Below are positions 28,001-39,300 of a stretch of DNA of 64,000 nucleotides, piece after piece (the first letter of the stretch is position 1; each line of letters begins with the position of its first letter). The DNA comes from Chondrosia reniformis (Eukaryota > Porifera > Demospongiae > Chondrillida > Chondrillidae): assembly GCA_947172415.1 (NCBI GenBank), contig OX359200.1:5210501-5274500 (forward strand). The letters are read 5' to 3'. Below the pieces are notes generated by a model. The model saw only the letters and a list, made by a program, of their open reading frames with translations, was not told the DNA's origin and made no database searches. Made by a program: the position numbers and the translations under genes.

Positions 28001-28102
28001 AATGAAGGGGAGGAGGATGAACTGTTTTATGTCCTTCTTCGTCCACCTCCAGAAGTACAGAGCAAGACGAAATTAGTCACTTGTGTTGTTCGTGTCGGTT
28101 GA
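19034..28102 (+). CDS. Ig/FN3/EGF/Calx-beta secreted protein, copy C (complete)
   Basis: Thirteen exons: signal 19034-19085, Ig-1 19333-19632, Ig-2 20330-20620, FN3-1 21230-21553, FN3-2 21776-22066, FN3-3 22779-23075, FN3-4 23723-23995, FN3-like 24280-24534, FN3-6 24998-25312, FN3-7 25690-25977, EGF 26337-26462, Calx-beta 27627-27779 and 27897-28102. The sum is 3171 nt, 1056 residues, open, all phase 1. Ig-1 differs from copy B in the segment after the first Cys ([10 protein letters not shown]) and in the segment after WYTTGSV, with in-frame indels. A Penelope-like fragment has landed in the intron between the EGF and Calx-beta exons, in the same orientation as the gene, yet both splice sites survive. 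Domain content points to an extracellular, calcium-dependent adhesion or binding protein. Confidence 0.85.
19855..19998. mobile_element. Small retroelement-like insertion in copy C intron 2
   Basis: About 140 bp interrupts a stretch that is continuous in copy B (near 9600-9615). It contains gcgttttgacccagaggtc followed by ttcatcagcatca, the type of sequence found at the ends of Penelope-like fragments elsewhere in this window. Flanks share cttaata, a possible target duplication. Confidence 0.45.
20815..20935. mobile_element. Retroelement-end-like fragment in copy C intron 3
   Basis: Contains cgctgaagaagacccttag and gggtcaaaatgtcc, the complement-type version of the PLE end-like motif at 19900 and 37150. 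It is absent from the equivalent intron of copies B and D. No coding sequence. Confidence 0.4.
22325..22735. mobile_element. Foldback/MITE-type element in copy C intron 5
   Basis: Starts agagtacggtagtactctc and then tagggatggcc, as in the element at 6343. Its right side matches the right arm of the 6890-7259 hairpin (for example ggtgcgcccaaacat and gccatccctacttct), but the left arm is not complementary, so this is a related member without the long hairpin. It is absent from this intron in copies A, B and D. Confidence 0.6.
26527..27510 (+). mobile_element. 5'-truncated Penelope-like element in copy C
   Basis: About 0.97 kb inserted between the EGF and Calx-beta exons. Copy D keeps the empty site (around 42655-42680), where the left and right flanks join; a short catgt may be the target duplication. 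The open frame 26532-27422 (296 aa) has a CxxC-type cluster ([13 protein letters not shown]), then a GIY-YIG endonuclease start ([20 protein letters not shown]) with the downstream Arg and HxxxHxxx-like residues. The reverse transcriptase is missing. The frame is still intact, so the insertion is young or recently active elements exist nearby. Confidence 0.85.
26532..27422 (+). CDS. Penelope-like GIY-YIG endonuclease C-terminal ORF
   Basis: The 296-residue frame encodes the region downstream of the RT of a Penelope-like element: a Cys-rich linker near residues 9-17, then the GIY-YIG nuclease core. The core shows the YLI...YVGETS signature, a conserved Arg in MLRSRMNNH and an acidic tail. In the family this nuclease nicks target DNA for reverse transcription. 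Without its RT the copy cannot move on its own. Whether it is translated inside a copy C intron is doubtful. Confidence 0.75.
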   Translation: MYMSLVKKCSNKRCKTCPSLVTGPTFKSSVTGRTYQVRSPCGPLGCQSRNVVYLITCKQCDVEYVGETSQMLRSRMNNHRTSTKGFKPLYLYNHFNSDNHSFDDALIMPIEQIPETPNSTSLRLLREAFWYKELCSIYPYGLNDNIKSVGNISELKKEIIVWNLFNRLSHKRRHRRSNLKSTGSSNNSTFDPEWLKERLPLYKNVGFLAKLKRDAFALQARHLHRLLNSVQCLIDTPETPFPLRLMLMIKDVIKARASASLPKHPTKTTSPEGFLKIVFHNKGVEKIGLKDYCIFI

Positions 28103-28620
28103 AACACTTAGTTTATCTTCTTAGTGTATAGCTTTTGTAAGCTTACAACATCATTTAGAATTTAAGTATTTAGGCCATACACCTGTGTGAACAGCTGCAT
28201 GATTATAAACAAGTTATTCAAATGAGTATACAGTATAGTCTCACAAGTGTACATGTCACAATATATAGACTATATAGTGATATGTCACCTATGTATATAT
28301 TTCCAGGAAACTTTTTTGTATTTATCTTTCCAATAGTATATACCTTTTAAATTTTGCAAAACTAGAAATCAGTTTTAAATGGTTGTGTGTATTTGTACAC
28401 AATTATAATGATTCGTGTACATATGAAACAACACTGCATGTCAATAATAACGAAAATAATACTCATTTGATATACTGTATTATACTATATGTGTACACAT
28501 GCAGACAGAGCTATATATGCTTAAAATATGTACTTGTTAGGGATTGTATATATTTGGTTAAGATGGCTCCTCCCATGCACTAGAAATGAACAAATGGGGC
28601 TGGGTCTCTGATTATAATAA
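28103..28620. other. Copy C 3' flank
   Basis: Conserved gene-family flank, collinear with the A to B spacer (about 6093-6340 and 7263-7450). At about 28553-28615 it passes into ggttaagatggctcctccc, which resembles the copy B, C and D intron-3 sequence ggttaagatggcccctccc. No gene is seen. Confidence 0.5.
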
Positions 28621-29690
28621 TAATGATTTTTATTAATGTGACATGCTATTCTGAAAAAAAGATCAGTCAGAAATAGCCCAACCCATGGTGGGTTTACAAG
28701 TCACTGGGTATACACTTCCAGGGCCATGCAGGGAGGGTGTGTGTATTACAAAACCTTTATGGAACAAAAATTAGTGAGAATGAATGAGAGATTTACGATG
28801 AATGTACATACTGTAAATATAATTTGAGATCTTTTGATTTGGGTATGTTAGGATGAAGTGTTTTTTTTGGATACTTGGGTAAGAGTAGAAGTTAGGGGAT
28901 AAAAGTGAGCATTCAGCAAAAAGATTACATCTTATATGATTGAAAGCTGGACAGGTTGTAATAAAATGAGTGGAGTCCTCTATTGCACCACAGTTACACA
29001 GCTGGCAAATCCTGCTCTCCAGATCAACCTTAGGGTGTCTCAATCTGCCCTTCTCAATTTCGAGAGGGAGGCACCCACACCTCAGGGCTGCCAGGACTCT
29101 CCTTTTATCAAAATTACCAGTCCTTATATAGTAATCAGTTGAGGGCGTTCTCTTAATGAGCCTGTAGTCAGCTAACCTGCCCCCAGATCTACTATTTTTG
29201 TCTATAGTGTCTAGTCTTAAGGTCCAATCTTGTAAGGCTAATTTATTTATAAGTTGCATTGTATAACTGAGGAAGTGTGACCTATCATACATGATGGTGT
29301 TCATGAAATTACTGGGGTTAGAAATAGCAGGATAAGGAGCATCATTGGGGGTAATTAATTTAGAGATTACATCCATAACATTGCTATACCATGTATCTTT
29401 GAGGTTATATATCAGCTTGTTCAAATCACTAATATAATAGTCAGTATAAGGGGAAGCATATAAATCCATACTAAGTACTCTGCCGTAAGAGGACACTGAG
29501 TAGAAGTTGAGCTTGTTATCCACGTCGTTCTCTTGCCAAGCAACCCGCCACGCCGGATCAGCGTGCTTGCCACTCTTAGCTGTGGACTGGTATATATATA
29601 GAGGAGCACACTTCCCTTCTTCTTCTACAAATTGTATTAATGTGGAATCACATTTGTCACGATACACAAACTACTTTAGGAAAATATAAA
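28621..29690 (-). mobile_element. LINE-type retrotransposon, 3' fragment
   Basis: The minus-strand frame 28771-29667 encodes the C-terminal part of a non-LTR reverse transcriptase protein. The RT core is absent. A short A/T-rich end with an aataataat run lies at about 28616-28640, the expected 3' end. A piece of the same element recurs near 43628-43712 downstream of copy D. Confidence 0.65.
28771..29667 (-). CDS. LINE ORF2 C-terminal region (zf-RVT type)
   Basis: A 298-residue frame with no RT catalytic motif but with the C-terminal zinc-binding pattern seen in many LINE ORF2 proteins: [20 protein letters not shown], i.e. CxxC followed by H and C. The upstream part has the helical, Arg-rich linker usual before this finger. 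The start Met is arbitrary, as the element is truncated. It is intact as far as it goes and lies antisense to the surrounding gene cluster. Confidence 0.6.
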   Translation of the reverse strand: MYRDKCDSTLIQFVEEEGKCAPLYIYQSTAKSGKHADPAWRVAWQENDVDNKLNFYSVSSYGRVLSMDLYASPYTDYYISDLNKLIYNLKDTWYSNVMDVISKLITPNDAPYPAISNPSNFMNTIMYDRSHFLSYTMQLINKLALQDWTLRLDTIDKNSRSGGRLADYRLIKRTPSTDYYIRTGNFDKRRVLAALRCGCLPLEIEKGRLRHPKVDLESRICQLCNCGAIEDSTHFITTCPAFNHIRCNLFAECSLLSPNFYSYPSIQKKHFILTYPNQKISNYIYSMYIHRKSLIHSH

Positions 29691-30330
29691 GTTATGAAAA
29701 AAAATAAAAAGCGCGTCCCAAGTGTGTTTTGGATACTCAGTGGGTGGTTCCAAAGTAATCGCGATATACTGACGATAAGAAAAAAAGGAAAAAAAACAGC
29801 GTTTGGAACGGTTTCCAAATCTTTTACAATAATCAGCAAAGATAGAAGAAAAAAGACCAGTCACGTTAGCCAGCAGAGACTGCTGTTACCGTCGAGCACC
29901 ACGAGGAGGTGTGACTTGGATTTTGCTCGATGCAGGGAGTTCACGTTTACCATCCACAATGCGAGCCGTCCTTCCATCGCTGGTCGTCTGGGGCCAGGAT
30001 CGTTGGTAACGCCTAACTCGTGCAGTTTCGGCTTTGGTAGTCACAGAGTGACAGAACCGGCCTTATCCCTCCCCGGGTTCCGTTGTATCGATAAATCGAT
30101 AATTGGTGAGCACATCCCCATGGCACCAACCGATACAGGGCAGCTACGGAACCTAGACACTACCAAGCCAACGAGTAAGGGAGTCCTTACTCCCTTACCC
30201 GAGGCTCCACGCTGGCAGGCCTGAATGGTCATGTAAAAATGGACTATTTATACTCCACTCTGTGTGATGAAAGTGAAAAAAGAGAAAAAAACGTTTGCCC
30301 TCGTAGTCGATCCAACTTTTGGCGTATTTA
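29691..30330. other. GC-richer inserted segment of unknown origin
   Basis: Base composition changes abruptly compared with the gene cluster. It contains a plus-strand open frame 29640-30224, without recognisable domains, and a minus-strand sequence that could be a LINE 5' region. I see no convincing gene. It lies between a LINE 3' fragment and a (gata)n-ended repeat, so it is probably nested mobile DNA. Confidence 0.35.
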
Positions 30331-30860
30331 TAGATAGATAGATAGATATTTTTATTTGTCATCAGGAGTGCTGCATCCACATCATCGGTGGATTTTCATG
30401 CAGGTCCTGGATCAAGTACAATGCAAAAAGATAGAGATATACATGAAATAATACACAGGTTCTAAATTGTTATTATAATTTATAAATTGAACACACACAA
30501 AAAAATCATTACAGATAAACAATGGTTAGTCGGGCTCGGTTCCAACCACCTCTGAGGACACTACAATTGGTGTCCAGAAACGGCACCGTCCCCGATGTAT
30601 AGTATAGTGAGACCTGGCTTCCCATCCGCACGCACATACTCCGCACTCTTACAGGATTCAAGGTACTTCCGAGTACTTTCTTCGTCAATAAGGGAATCTT
30701 CACCAACTTCATCTAGGCTTGCCATCCTGATAGGAGTTAGGGCCATTCCTCTAGTGGTTCTAAACCTCAATGCTGGTCCAGTGTCCCTCAGCTCAAACTC
30801 AGCCTGGTGGTATTGTAGGCTTGCTTCTCGCTCACTGTACTACCGGTGCTCTTATGAATG
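30331..30860 (-). other. Repeat-derived segment with short unknown ORF
   Basis: A gatagatagatagata run at about 30335-30350 begins a segment that looks like the 3' end of a minus-strand retroelement. A minus-strand frame from about 30840 to 30555 is open for about 90 codons, with the stretches EFELRDTGPALRFRTTRG and DEESTRKYLESCKSAEY. I do not recognise it. It could be part of a retroelement ORF1 or an exon fragment. Confidence 0.3.
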
Positions 30861-30894
30861 ACCATGATATTAACTTGTATATATACAAAAGTGG

Positions 30895-31066
30895 TATGTT
30901 AAGCACCAGCTAAATATATAAACTATAACACTATTATTGTATAAAATGTTAAGCACCAGCCATACTTATTATACATTTCTCCGTATGTTGAGCACCAGCT
31001 TAATATATAAACTATAACGCTATTATTGTATAAAATGTTAAGCACCAGTATACAGTTCTCCGTATA
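30895..31066. repeat. Two-unit direct repeat, about 88 bp, with TTAAGCACCAGC motifs
   Basis: Two tandem units each start gttRagcaccagc, contain tatataaactataac and end in tctccgtat. Each unit has a second gttaagcaccag inside. The same 12-bp core occurs in inverted form at the start of the 105-bp array at 31.6 kb. Confidence 0.7.
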
Positions 31067-31595
31067 GTACTCCTTAGTACTGTCGTCGGGTTTCCAAGTT
31101 TGTTTTTCGATGGCTTCGAGATATTAGTCGTTCTAATGGAAAAGGTTAAATAAAAACATTCAAAAAGAAAGAAGAACAATCGGTTTTGGAAGGCGCTTTG
31201 CTTGATCGAAGGTGCAGTTAACTTGGACTTGATCGTTTATGGCGAACTAGGTAATGTGCTCTGCATTAGGGAATGAATCATTAAATATCGAGGTTAGACA
31301 GTTCGTTTTAATTTGAAGCGTTGGTTAATCATAGCGACTCACAGCCATGTTTAGCAGCACGTAGGCCATGCAATGACACAACTCTAATACGCACTCGCAT
31401 GTATAAACAATAAAGTCCGTATTTTTGGCTTTAAAATAAGACCGTGAATTCATATGCATACAATTTTCCATAATTATATCCTATATACTGCTCCCATTCT
31501 TCATCCACATATACAATTAGTTTAACATTCAATGTACTTTAAGCACCGGAAAGCAAATGGGAACAGTTTGGGTCTGCAACTACTAAACCTATAGA
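31067..31595. other. Spacer between the two TTAAGCACC repeat arrays
   Basis: No exon or RNA gene recognised. A further aagcaccgga copy of the motif lies near 31541. The sequence is unlike the flanks of the other gene copies, so it is part of the inserted block between copies C and D. Confidence 0.4.
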
Positions 31596-32325
31596 TGTAT
31601 GATTAGCTGGTGCTTAAGCCAAAAAGTGTATTTAGCACCAGGGGGCTTTTAGGAGTTTCCAAGTCACCTCGATTGCATTTTCCAATAGTACAAGGCTTGC
31701 CGGTGCTTAAGCCAAAAAGTGGATCAAGAACCATGAGGCCTATAGGAGTTGCAAGGTGTCATTTGAAGTCACCTCGATTGCATTTTCCAATAGTAGAAGG
31801 CTTGCCGGTGCTTAACCCAAAAAGTGGATTAAGCATCAGGATGCCTATAGGAGCTGCAAGGTGTAATTCCAAGTCACCTCGATTGCATTTTCCCATAGTA
31901 CAAGGCTTGCCGGTGCTTAAGCCAAAAATTGGATTAAGTACCAGGATGCCTATAGGAGCTGCTAGGTGTCATTTCAAGTCACCTCGATGGCATTTTTCAA
32001 TAGTACAAGGCTTGTCAGTGTTTCAGCCAAAAAGTGGGTTAAGCATCAGGGGGCATATAGGAGCTGCAAGGTGTAATTCCAAGTCACCTCGATTGCATTT
32101 TCCCATAGTACAAGGCTAGCCGGTGCTTAAGCCAAAAATTGGATTAAGTACCAGGATGCCTATAGGAGCTGCTAGGTGTCATTTCAAGTCACCTCGATGG
32201 CATTTTTCAATAGTACAAGGCTTGTCAGTGTTTCAGCCAAAACGTGGGTTGAGCACCAGGAGGCCAAAGGAGCTACAAGGTGTCATTACAAGTCACCTTG
32301 ATTTGCATTTGAAACGATTAAATAA
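31596..32325 (+). repeat. 105-bp tandem array, seven units, open in one frame
   Basis: The marker acctcgat recurs at 31666, 31771, 31876, 31981, 32086 and 32191, exactly 105 bp apart, with a diverged seventh unit at about 32295. Units alternate in type over the last part, giving a 210-bp higher-order repeat. Because 105 is a multiple of three, one frame stays open (31610-32119, then after a TAG to 32329) and would encode 35-residue repeats with KSPRLHFPIVQGLPVLKPK. No signal peptide or upstream exon is evident, and one unit carries the in-frame TAG at 32117-32119. Confidence 0.85.
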
Positions 32326-32329
32326 ATAG

Positions 32330-32829
32330 CTAGCAGATTACTATATTGCTACACTATATATATTTTCAGTATATTTTAGATGACAGCTACATGGCGATCC
32401 TGTAGAGTTGTTTAAGCAGTGTCTGCTAGTTAATTTATGGTTAGATGAAATGACCCAAAGCAGTATTTACAACTGAAGACCACATGGATTAACAATCTAC
32501 TACATTTTCACACCTATCCCTCACTTGCGCGCCATCCATATATGTTTATACATGCTACTATTGTCTTGTCCCTGCACAAACATAGATGGCAGTTAGGTTT
32601 GTATGCATATATATATATACTTTCTCACCCCAACACAAACATGGAAGGCATGCAGGAAGTATAGGGGGCAGGACACTACATATATAACACCAGCCTAGGA
32701 GGGTGAAACAGCTAGCTGTACGTGTCTGTGATTCTTTTTCCCTCTTTTGTATGACTGGAAGGCAATCCATTGATTGCCATTTAAATACTCTCCTGACCAA
32801 TATAAGACTTGGTCGCTGGCCAGCAAATA
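32330..32829. other. Intergenic DNA before copy D
   Basis: AT-rich, with short microsatellite runs (about 32610-32620). The short antisense frames show no domain. No gene supported. Confidence 0.4.
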
Positions 32830-33060
32830 TAGTTCATCACTTATCAGAACAAGCTGATAATCAAAGTTATGTCTAAAGCATGTTCTAACAAAACCATCAT
32901 GTAAGCCTCTACACAAACTCAGTCTGGTTGTCTGCTTACCTTCCAAATGTCAGTAACATAATTACATTCATTGATCATTACGTAGACACAATTCTCTATA
33001 TAAAGTATATAAACACTTTATATTTAGTCTATAGCATCACAATCTCAGGACTAGATCTAA
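32830..33060 (+). promoter_or_regulatory. FReD-type promoter module upstream of copy D
   Basis: This region aligns with 45120-45345, upstream of the first FReD gene, and not with the upstream regions of copies B, C or E. Shared landmarks in order: cagtctggttgtctgctta, ttacattcattgat, a TATA-like TATATAAA at 32997-33004, and about 20-30 bp later the segment ctatagcatcacaatctca, which matches the gtctgtagtatcaaaatctc box of the FReD genes. The spacing fits a TATA box and start region. The ATG of copy D is about 280 bp further on. Confidence 0.6.
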
Positions 33061-33328
33061 TAAGATTTTGTTTCATTCAGTGGAATGCTAGGTAGATTTG
33101 TGCGGTTGGCAGACTATAAAGAGGGGCAGATAATTGAGGTGACACTGTATATATATATATATATGAATTGTCAGGTCCAAACTAATTGTAATAACAACAT
33201 TTATATTATATATCTACTGATCACCTTAGAAATTTAAATACATTATCCATCTTTGGTCATCTTTAATTATCCAGGGAGGTGTTTCTTGTTCCTCTAATCT
33301 CGGGGTCCAACCTGCAAGGATGTCAGCA

Positions 33329-36300
33329 ATGGTTTTTTCTAACTTGGTTTTCCTCATTTGTGTGATAATGACCGTTGGTAAGTTAAGAGATAATCGATTA
33401 ACCTTTCAATAATGTCTATAAATTGGGTCTATTATATAAGGCTATAAATTATATTCGCCAGACTGTGTAAAACTGATCATGAGTCATATGCATGTTAATC
33501 ATATAATAGGTCACAATTTTCGCCATTATATATATCATCCTTACTTCACCACCTGTCAAACACATCTATATATTAGAACTCACTTATCTTTGGTCTTTCT
33601 ATATATAAGGCTAACCAAGTTACAAAATAGTCTAATCATTCTTGTGTTTGTATGCAATCAAACATGGTCTTAAAATGTATATAGCTCCCCTCAATCACAA
33701 AGGGACATCATATGACATACATATATAAAGTCCTTGGCCTTTTATGTCCTGTGTACAAGTTACAAATGGTCTCTAACCCTGTTGATTATGCGAATGCATG
33801 CAACCATCCGTCGCTATTCTTAGCTCCCTCACAAGGCAAATCAAATCTGCTGTTGTTATTAGCTGAGACCCCTTTAAGACTGGAACCTTTGTTGAAATAT
33901 GGCATGCAAATGCATCATCTTCAGTCTATACTAAGGTGTGAAAAAGTAATTGGTAGGCCATGTGTTTTACCTTGCAATTGGATGATCTGTATCAACTACG
34001 TACTTCTCTCTATATATGCAGTAGTTGAGAATTTCAAAGTCTGCAACTATACGTATATTACCTTAATATATTGTAACTTGTACTGTATATAATATAAGAT
34101 TTTGTTGTAATCTATACGCTAGGCTTGTAATATTGTTTTTCTATTATAAACGTGCTGTTTAATTAATGTAGACATTGATCATTGATTGATTCTTATTATT
34201 TATTATTTTCAGTACAAGTAACTGCATCTCAGCCAACTACTATTGCAGTGGGGAGAGCTACTGATTCAACCACTACAATCACTGTAACACCTACCATTGG
34301 TCAATCAGTAGTACTGCAGTGTAGGCGTATAGGGATAAAACAGTGGTACACAACAGGAAGTGTAGTAAGGCCCACTCCAAAAGAAATACGTACAAGAGGT
34401 GGACCTATTAAGATATTGGCTTTCTCTTCATTCACTCCAAGTCATGCTGGAACATACACTTGTTTGATATCTTCTAAAGGTGATACTCAGACAAAAACAA
34501 CGTACCCTGTGGTACTTGGTGAGTCATTATGCAGGCGTATAGGATTTGAAGTTAGGGGGGGACTTATATTACATATTGGACATTTTAAGCCAAAATATGG
34601 ACAATTTGTACTGTAAACTTATATGAAATTGATATTAAAATTTTACGTGTTGATTTTTGGGTTAGATAATTAATCTTTTGGGGGGGATTAGATGGAATAA
34701 ACTCTGGAGGGGAAATCCCAGATTTTTCAGGGTTCTGTATGAACCCCTGTTATAATATTCCTTCTTATAAATATTTGATGTGCATCCATTGAGTTTATAT
34801 TAATTGCTTCTGTGCATTTTTTTAAATTTTTATAATAATTTTAGATAAATAAATATATACAATTATATTGTATTTGTTTGTTTTGATGCACATGTTGTTG
34901 AGTGATTTTACCATGCAGTTACCACATCATATTTATCAGAATTGTTTTCATAATGTCAGTTCATAAATTCTGTAGTTAATCCATCAGCAATTAATACAAT
35001 AAGAGTTGGAAGGACTGATGATCCAGCTACTCCTATCACTATAACACCTACCCTCAGTCAACCTGTAGAGTTGAAATGTGACAGACAGACTACAGGAAAG
35101 AACTGGTACACTGATGGAACTATAGTAACCACCACTCCTGGAGAACTTGCTACTTCGGCTAGAGCTGGAGTTAGAACACTATCTATTTCATCATTCAGTC
35201 CATCTCATGCAAGAGGATACACATGTACTGTGAATGGAGGTACATCTTATCCTGTTTTACTAGGTAAGTGAGGCAATAATCAGAGTTATATATATTTTGT
35301 ATAGTTGCCAGTTTTAACTTGTTTATGGTGATTATGTATTATGTATATATATTCTATGAATTAATACCATTCGATGCACTTAACTGTATGGTATGCAGAC
35401 GTTAGTTAAACTGTAATATTTTTGTACTGGCTTATATTAGTGTAATTACCTTTTCAATGTATGAATATATACGTAAATACATACATAATCACCGTAGACA
35501 GAAAATAATAATCAACTACTCAGTTCATTCCAGTGGGGGGGGGGGCATCTTAAGGTTTTATGCATACATACTGACGTAATATATATTGCCTATCACTATA
35601 CAGTCAAGCCTCTACGTATGTAGTATATATGTTGCCTGTCTATAGTGCAAATTGTGTTCATGTTTCATTTTATAAATATACATTCAAACTAAAATGTTTG
35701 ATTAATTGTTTTAAAGTATTTATAACATTTAAAACTGACAAGTGAATTACATGATGGCAACTGGTTAAGATGGCCCCTCCCACTGGAATGGACTGAGTAT
35801 TTGATTATCAGTTTCTGACAAAGAGAATAACCACTAATTTGTGTGAATACAGACTACAGTCGAACCTCGTTAAGACGAAATTCAAGGGATCTACTCAGAA
35901 ATTCATATTATCTATATAAGCAGGTAGCATTAATAGTGCATGCAACACTGAATCAATGGCAGAGAACTGGTGGTTGTACTGGGTTTGATTCTAAGTGCAT
36001 GTACGCAGTTCTTGTAATTGATTATCACTTATATACATTACACTAGCAAGTAAAAGTGTTTTATTATTTTAGTATTTATCTTTATTTAGGTAAAACTAAA
36101 GCGATCTGACCATTTTAATTTGCACTGTTAGAGTACTCTATATTATACCTAACTTTTAAGCAAAAGAAAAAATAGCATGTGGTAGGCCTTTTAAAGTAAT
36201 TAAATTGATTGTAGATGTTAACATGATCAGTGATTAAAGAATAATTCTTCTATATGAATCATCTTTTGACTTTCTGAACATGTTAAATCACGATTAATAA

Positions 36301-39300
36301 TCCTTTTGTTGTTGAACATTTGACCCTGTGTATCTATACTCTCAGAACTGCTATACTTTTATATAAGACTTGCGCACCTATAGCTACCTGCATGGGAAAT
36401 GATATCAATGCAATAATTGGATCAAGTATCTATATACAAAGAAGGCACCTTTGACCTACAATGGTACATAGTCATGATCACAGCTCATAAAGAAGACCCA
36501 TGCACAGTGGTGAAGCAATTAGTGTGCAATAATAAATTGAACTGTGTCCCTAGATGATTAATGAAATCAAAATTTGATCCTGCTAAAATATCTATTAATG
36601 ATGTCTGGAAATGAGTGGAGTCATATTTTATTGCTTTCCATTGCCACAGTGACTCCACCTCCTGTACCTGTAATATCTCCACCATCTAAAGTCCAAGGTG
36701 TAATGGTAACTCAAAGTGGAACATCATTGACTGTTTCATGGACTGCAGTTACTGTAACTGATCCAAAGTATAAGCTATTATATGTAGTTAGATATTCAAC
36801 TGATAGCGGTACTCAGACAGATCCACCATCTGATGCTATAAAGAGATCGGGTATTAGATCTACATCAAGTACACTAACAGGACTTCAACCAAATACCACC
36901 TACTATGTTTGGGTAGCAGCTGAAATCCTTGGTGCTGGAGTGCAAGGACCTTACAGTACAAGATTTCCCAATGAAGGTATAAAGTTACATGTTGTAGATT
37001 TATTAGATACGTAGGTTATATATATATATAGAAGAAATCCCTATCATCTATATAATATTAACTTGAAAACACTCGAGCGGCTAGGTGCCATAACAACTTC
37101 ACTTTTTCTCTAGCTGAACACTGAAAAATTCAAATCAAACATTTCCACCTCAATCCAGAGGTCCTCATCAGTGATAATAAGTACAACCAAATGGCAAGGT
37201 GGTTTATATATTACAGTATGGGGCAGAAAATATGTGTGAGAGCATATCCAAATTAGAAAAGGAATTTTTATAATTGTCAATTCACCGAGGGCAAAGGGCC
37301 CGCATCTCTGTTCAATTTATTGTCTTGAGCACGGATGTGCCAGGCCTCTAAAGCACATCTCTGGTGGGGGTGGCTGTCTACCACTGTAGCTTCCATCCAG
37401 TCTATGTCGTGCCCCTCATCCACTGCATGCCGAAACGTTTGATTTGATCATGAATTTTTTCAGTGTTCGGCTAGAGTAGTTTCAGAAAAAGCGAAGATAT
37501 AATATGTTTATATTACATGCATATGGTTTTACTGCATGTGTGTAATTAACCAATTAAGAATCACTATTATATACATACGTACGTATACACTTGGCCTGTG
37601 CAAAGGCTATGATGATAAGCAAAAAAGTATTACGCCAACCAGCCAAGTGACTGGCTGGGGGACCGAAGTTATATTAAATTGGCAAACCATATATCACTTC
37701 TATATTCACACTAAAAAAACAGTTGCTAAAGCTGTCATATTACTATTGCTCTAGTATGTTGCTTATAATTTGTATAATTTATTCTAATAAAACCACAGCA
37801 AGCTTTCAAGTGATAGTTACTAGGGGGACATTGGATGGATTTCCATTCTTAGCAATCTCTTGGAATGGGGAGGTGGAATCTGGCAAAACTTACATTGTGA
37901 GGTATTCAGTTGATAGTGGTACTGAAACAGAACCACCATCTGGAGCAACCACTGTATCAGGAATCCTTGATTCACCCGTAACACTAGTCAAACTTGCACA
38001 AGGTACAACATACTACATTTGGGTAGCAGCTGTTAGGAATGGTGAACAGTCACCTTACAGTAGAAGAGTGTCAGAGACCACTTATCAAGGTTTAGTTAGT
38101 ATTTGCAGTTACATAATTCTTGTCGATGTGTATGTATTTAGCATGATTTCCTAGAGTTACAGTTTTGTATTCAAAGTTACAAACTACAATTTTACAAGTT
38201 GAGTTTGAGTAAAATGCATATATATGAGCACTGCAGCTTAAAGACAAACAGTAATACATGCATATATACTGCCTAAATCACTTGAAGGAGCTGACAAGTT
38301 GGCCCAAAGAAGATGCTGACTAACCATCTGTCATGTTAATCTGATTTGGAACTAGTATATACAGTGAACAAGGATACTATTGCTTAACTACGTACCTATG
38401 TATGAATATGTACATATATAATATTTCATTCATATTTCACTAATTACTGTCTGTATACGTATGTGTTATATAGCCCCTCCAGTGGTCCAAGGCATTACAG
38501 TTATTCCAAATGTGACTAAAATAAGTAAATCTCCGTCCTTGATTGTCAGATGGTCTGCTCCAGTTGGGGATGACATCACCTATGTAGTACTCTACTCAAC
38601 TATTAGACTGACTAATCCCCTGCAGGGTGCGGTGGATAAGGAGGCATCTTTCCCCTCAATCTACCTATCTGGTCTCACCAGAGGTACAAGGTACTACATC
38701 TGGGTTTGTGCAGTGGTTCATGGTCTTCATGGACTATACAGTAGAGTAACCATGGCTACCACAGTAAACAGTAAGTAATACGCGTATATACTGTATCAAA
38801 AACAGAGTGCTATTATATACGTATATACTTATACGTACGTAAATCAAATAAGAATTAAAAATGAAAAAAGGAATGGCACTATATATACTTGTATAATCCA
38901 GTAAATCAAGATTTAAACAAAATATTGACTATATTTAGTGGACTGTCATAAGGTTATCTACTAAATGTTCATTAAATTGCCTATGTATAGGTTTTCATTG
39001 CAAAACCTGCATGCAGGATGTATGATGTTTTTATGTATTGTATCAACTATAATCAGTACTTTATGAAGTCGTTTATTAGTCTAACCAATCAAATTTTAGA
39101 GATATGGAGTGTGTTTTGCTTCCTCTATAGTCATGGCAGAGTGGACATTTTTCATGCCAACTTCAGATTTTGTGGGCACCTTTCCAATCATTGTTATATA
39201 ATATTTAATAGTATATTGTATAACTTACTTGTGTATTACGTATGTGTAAATAGGCTACTTTTCTTTTTGTACGTACATTAATGTTATACTGTATGCATGC

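Noticed and set aside
29640..30224. 194-codon plus-strand frame in the C to D spacer
   Set aside because: Low-complexity Lys-rich start, no domain, no exon-like neighbours, located in nested mobile DNA.
31610..32119. 35-residue repeat protein from the 105-bp array as a gene
   Set aside because: No promoter, signal or splice context, and a stop inside the array. Kept as a repeat and as a finding, not as a CDS.
33712..34092. 126-codon frame in copy D intron 1
   Set aside because: Contains a piece repeated in inverse orientation at about 60745-60825 and no recognisable domain; most likely repeat-derived.
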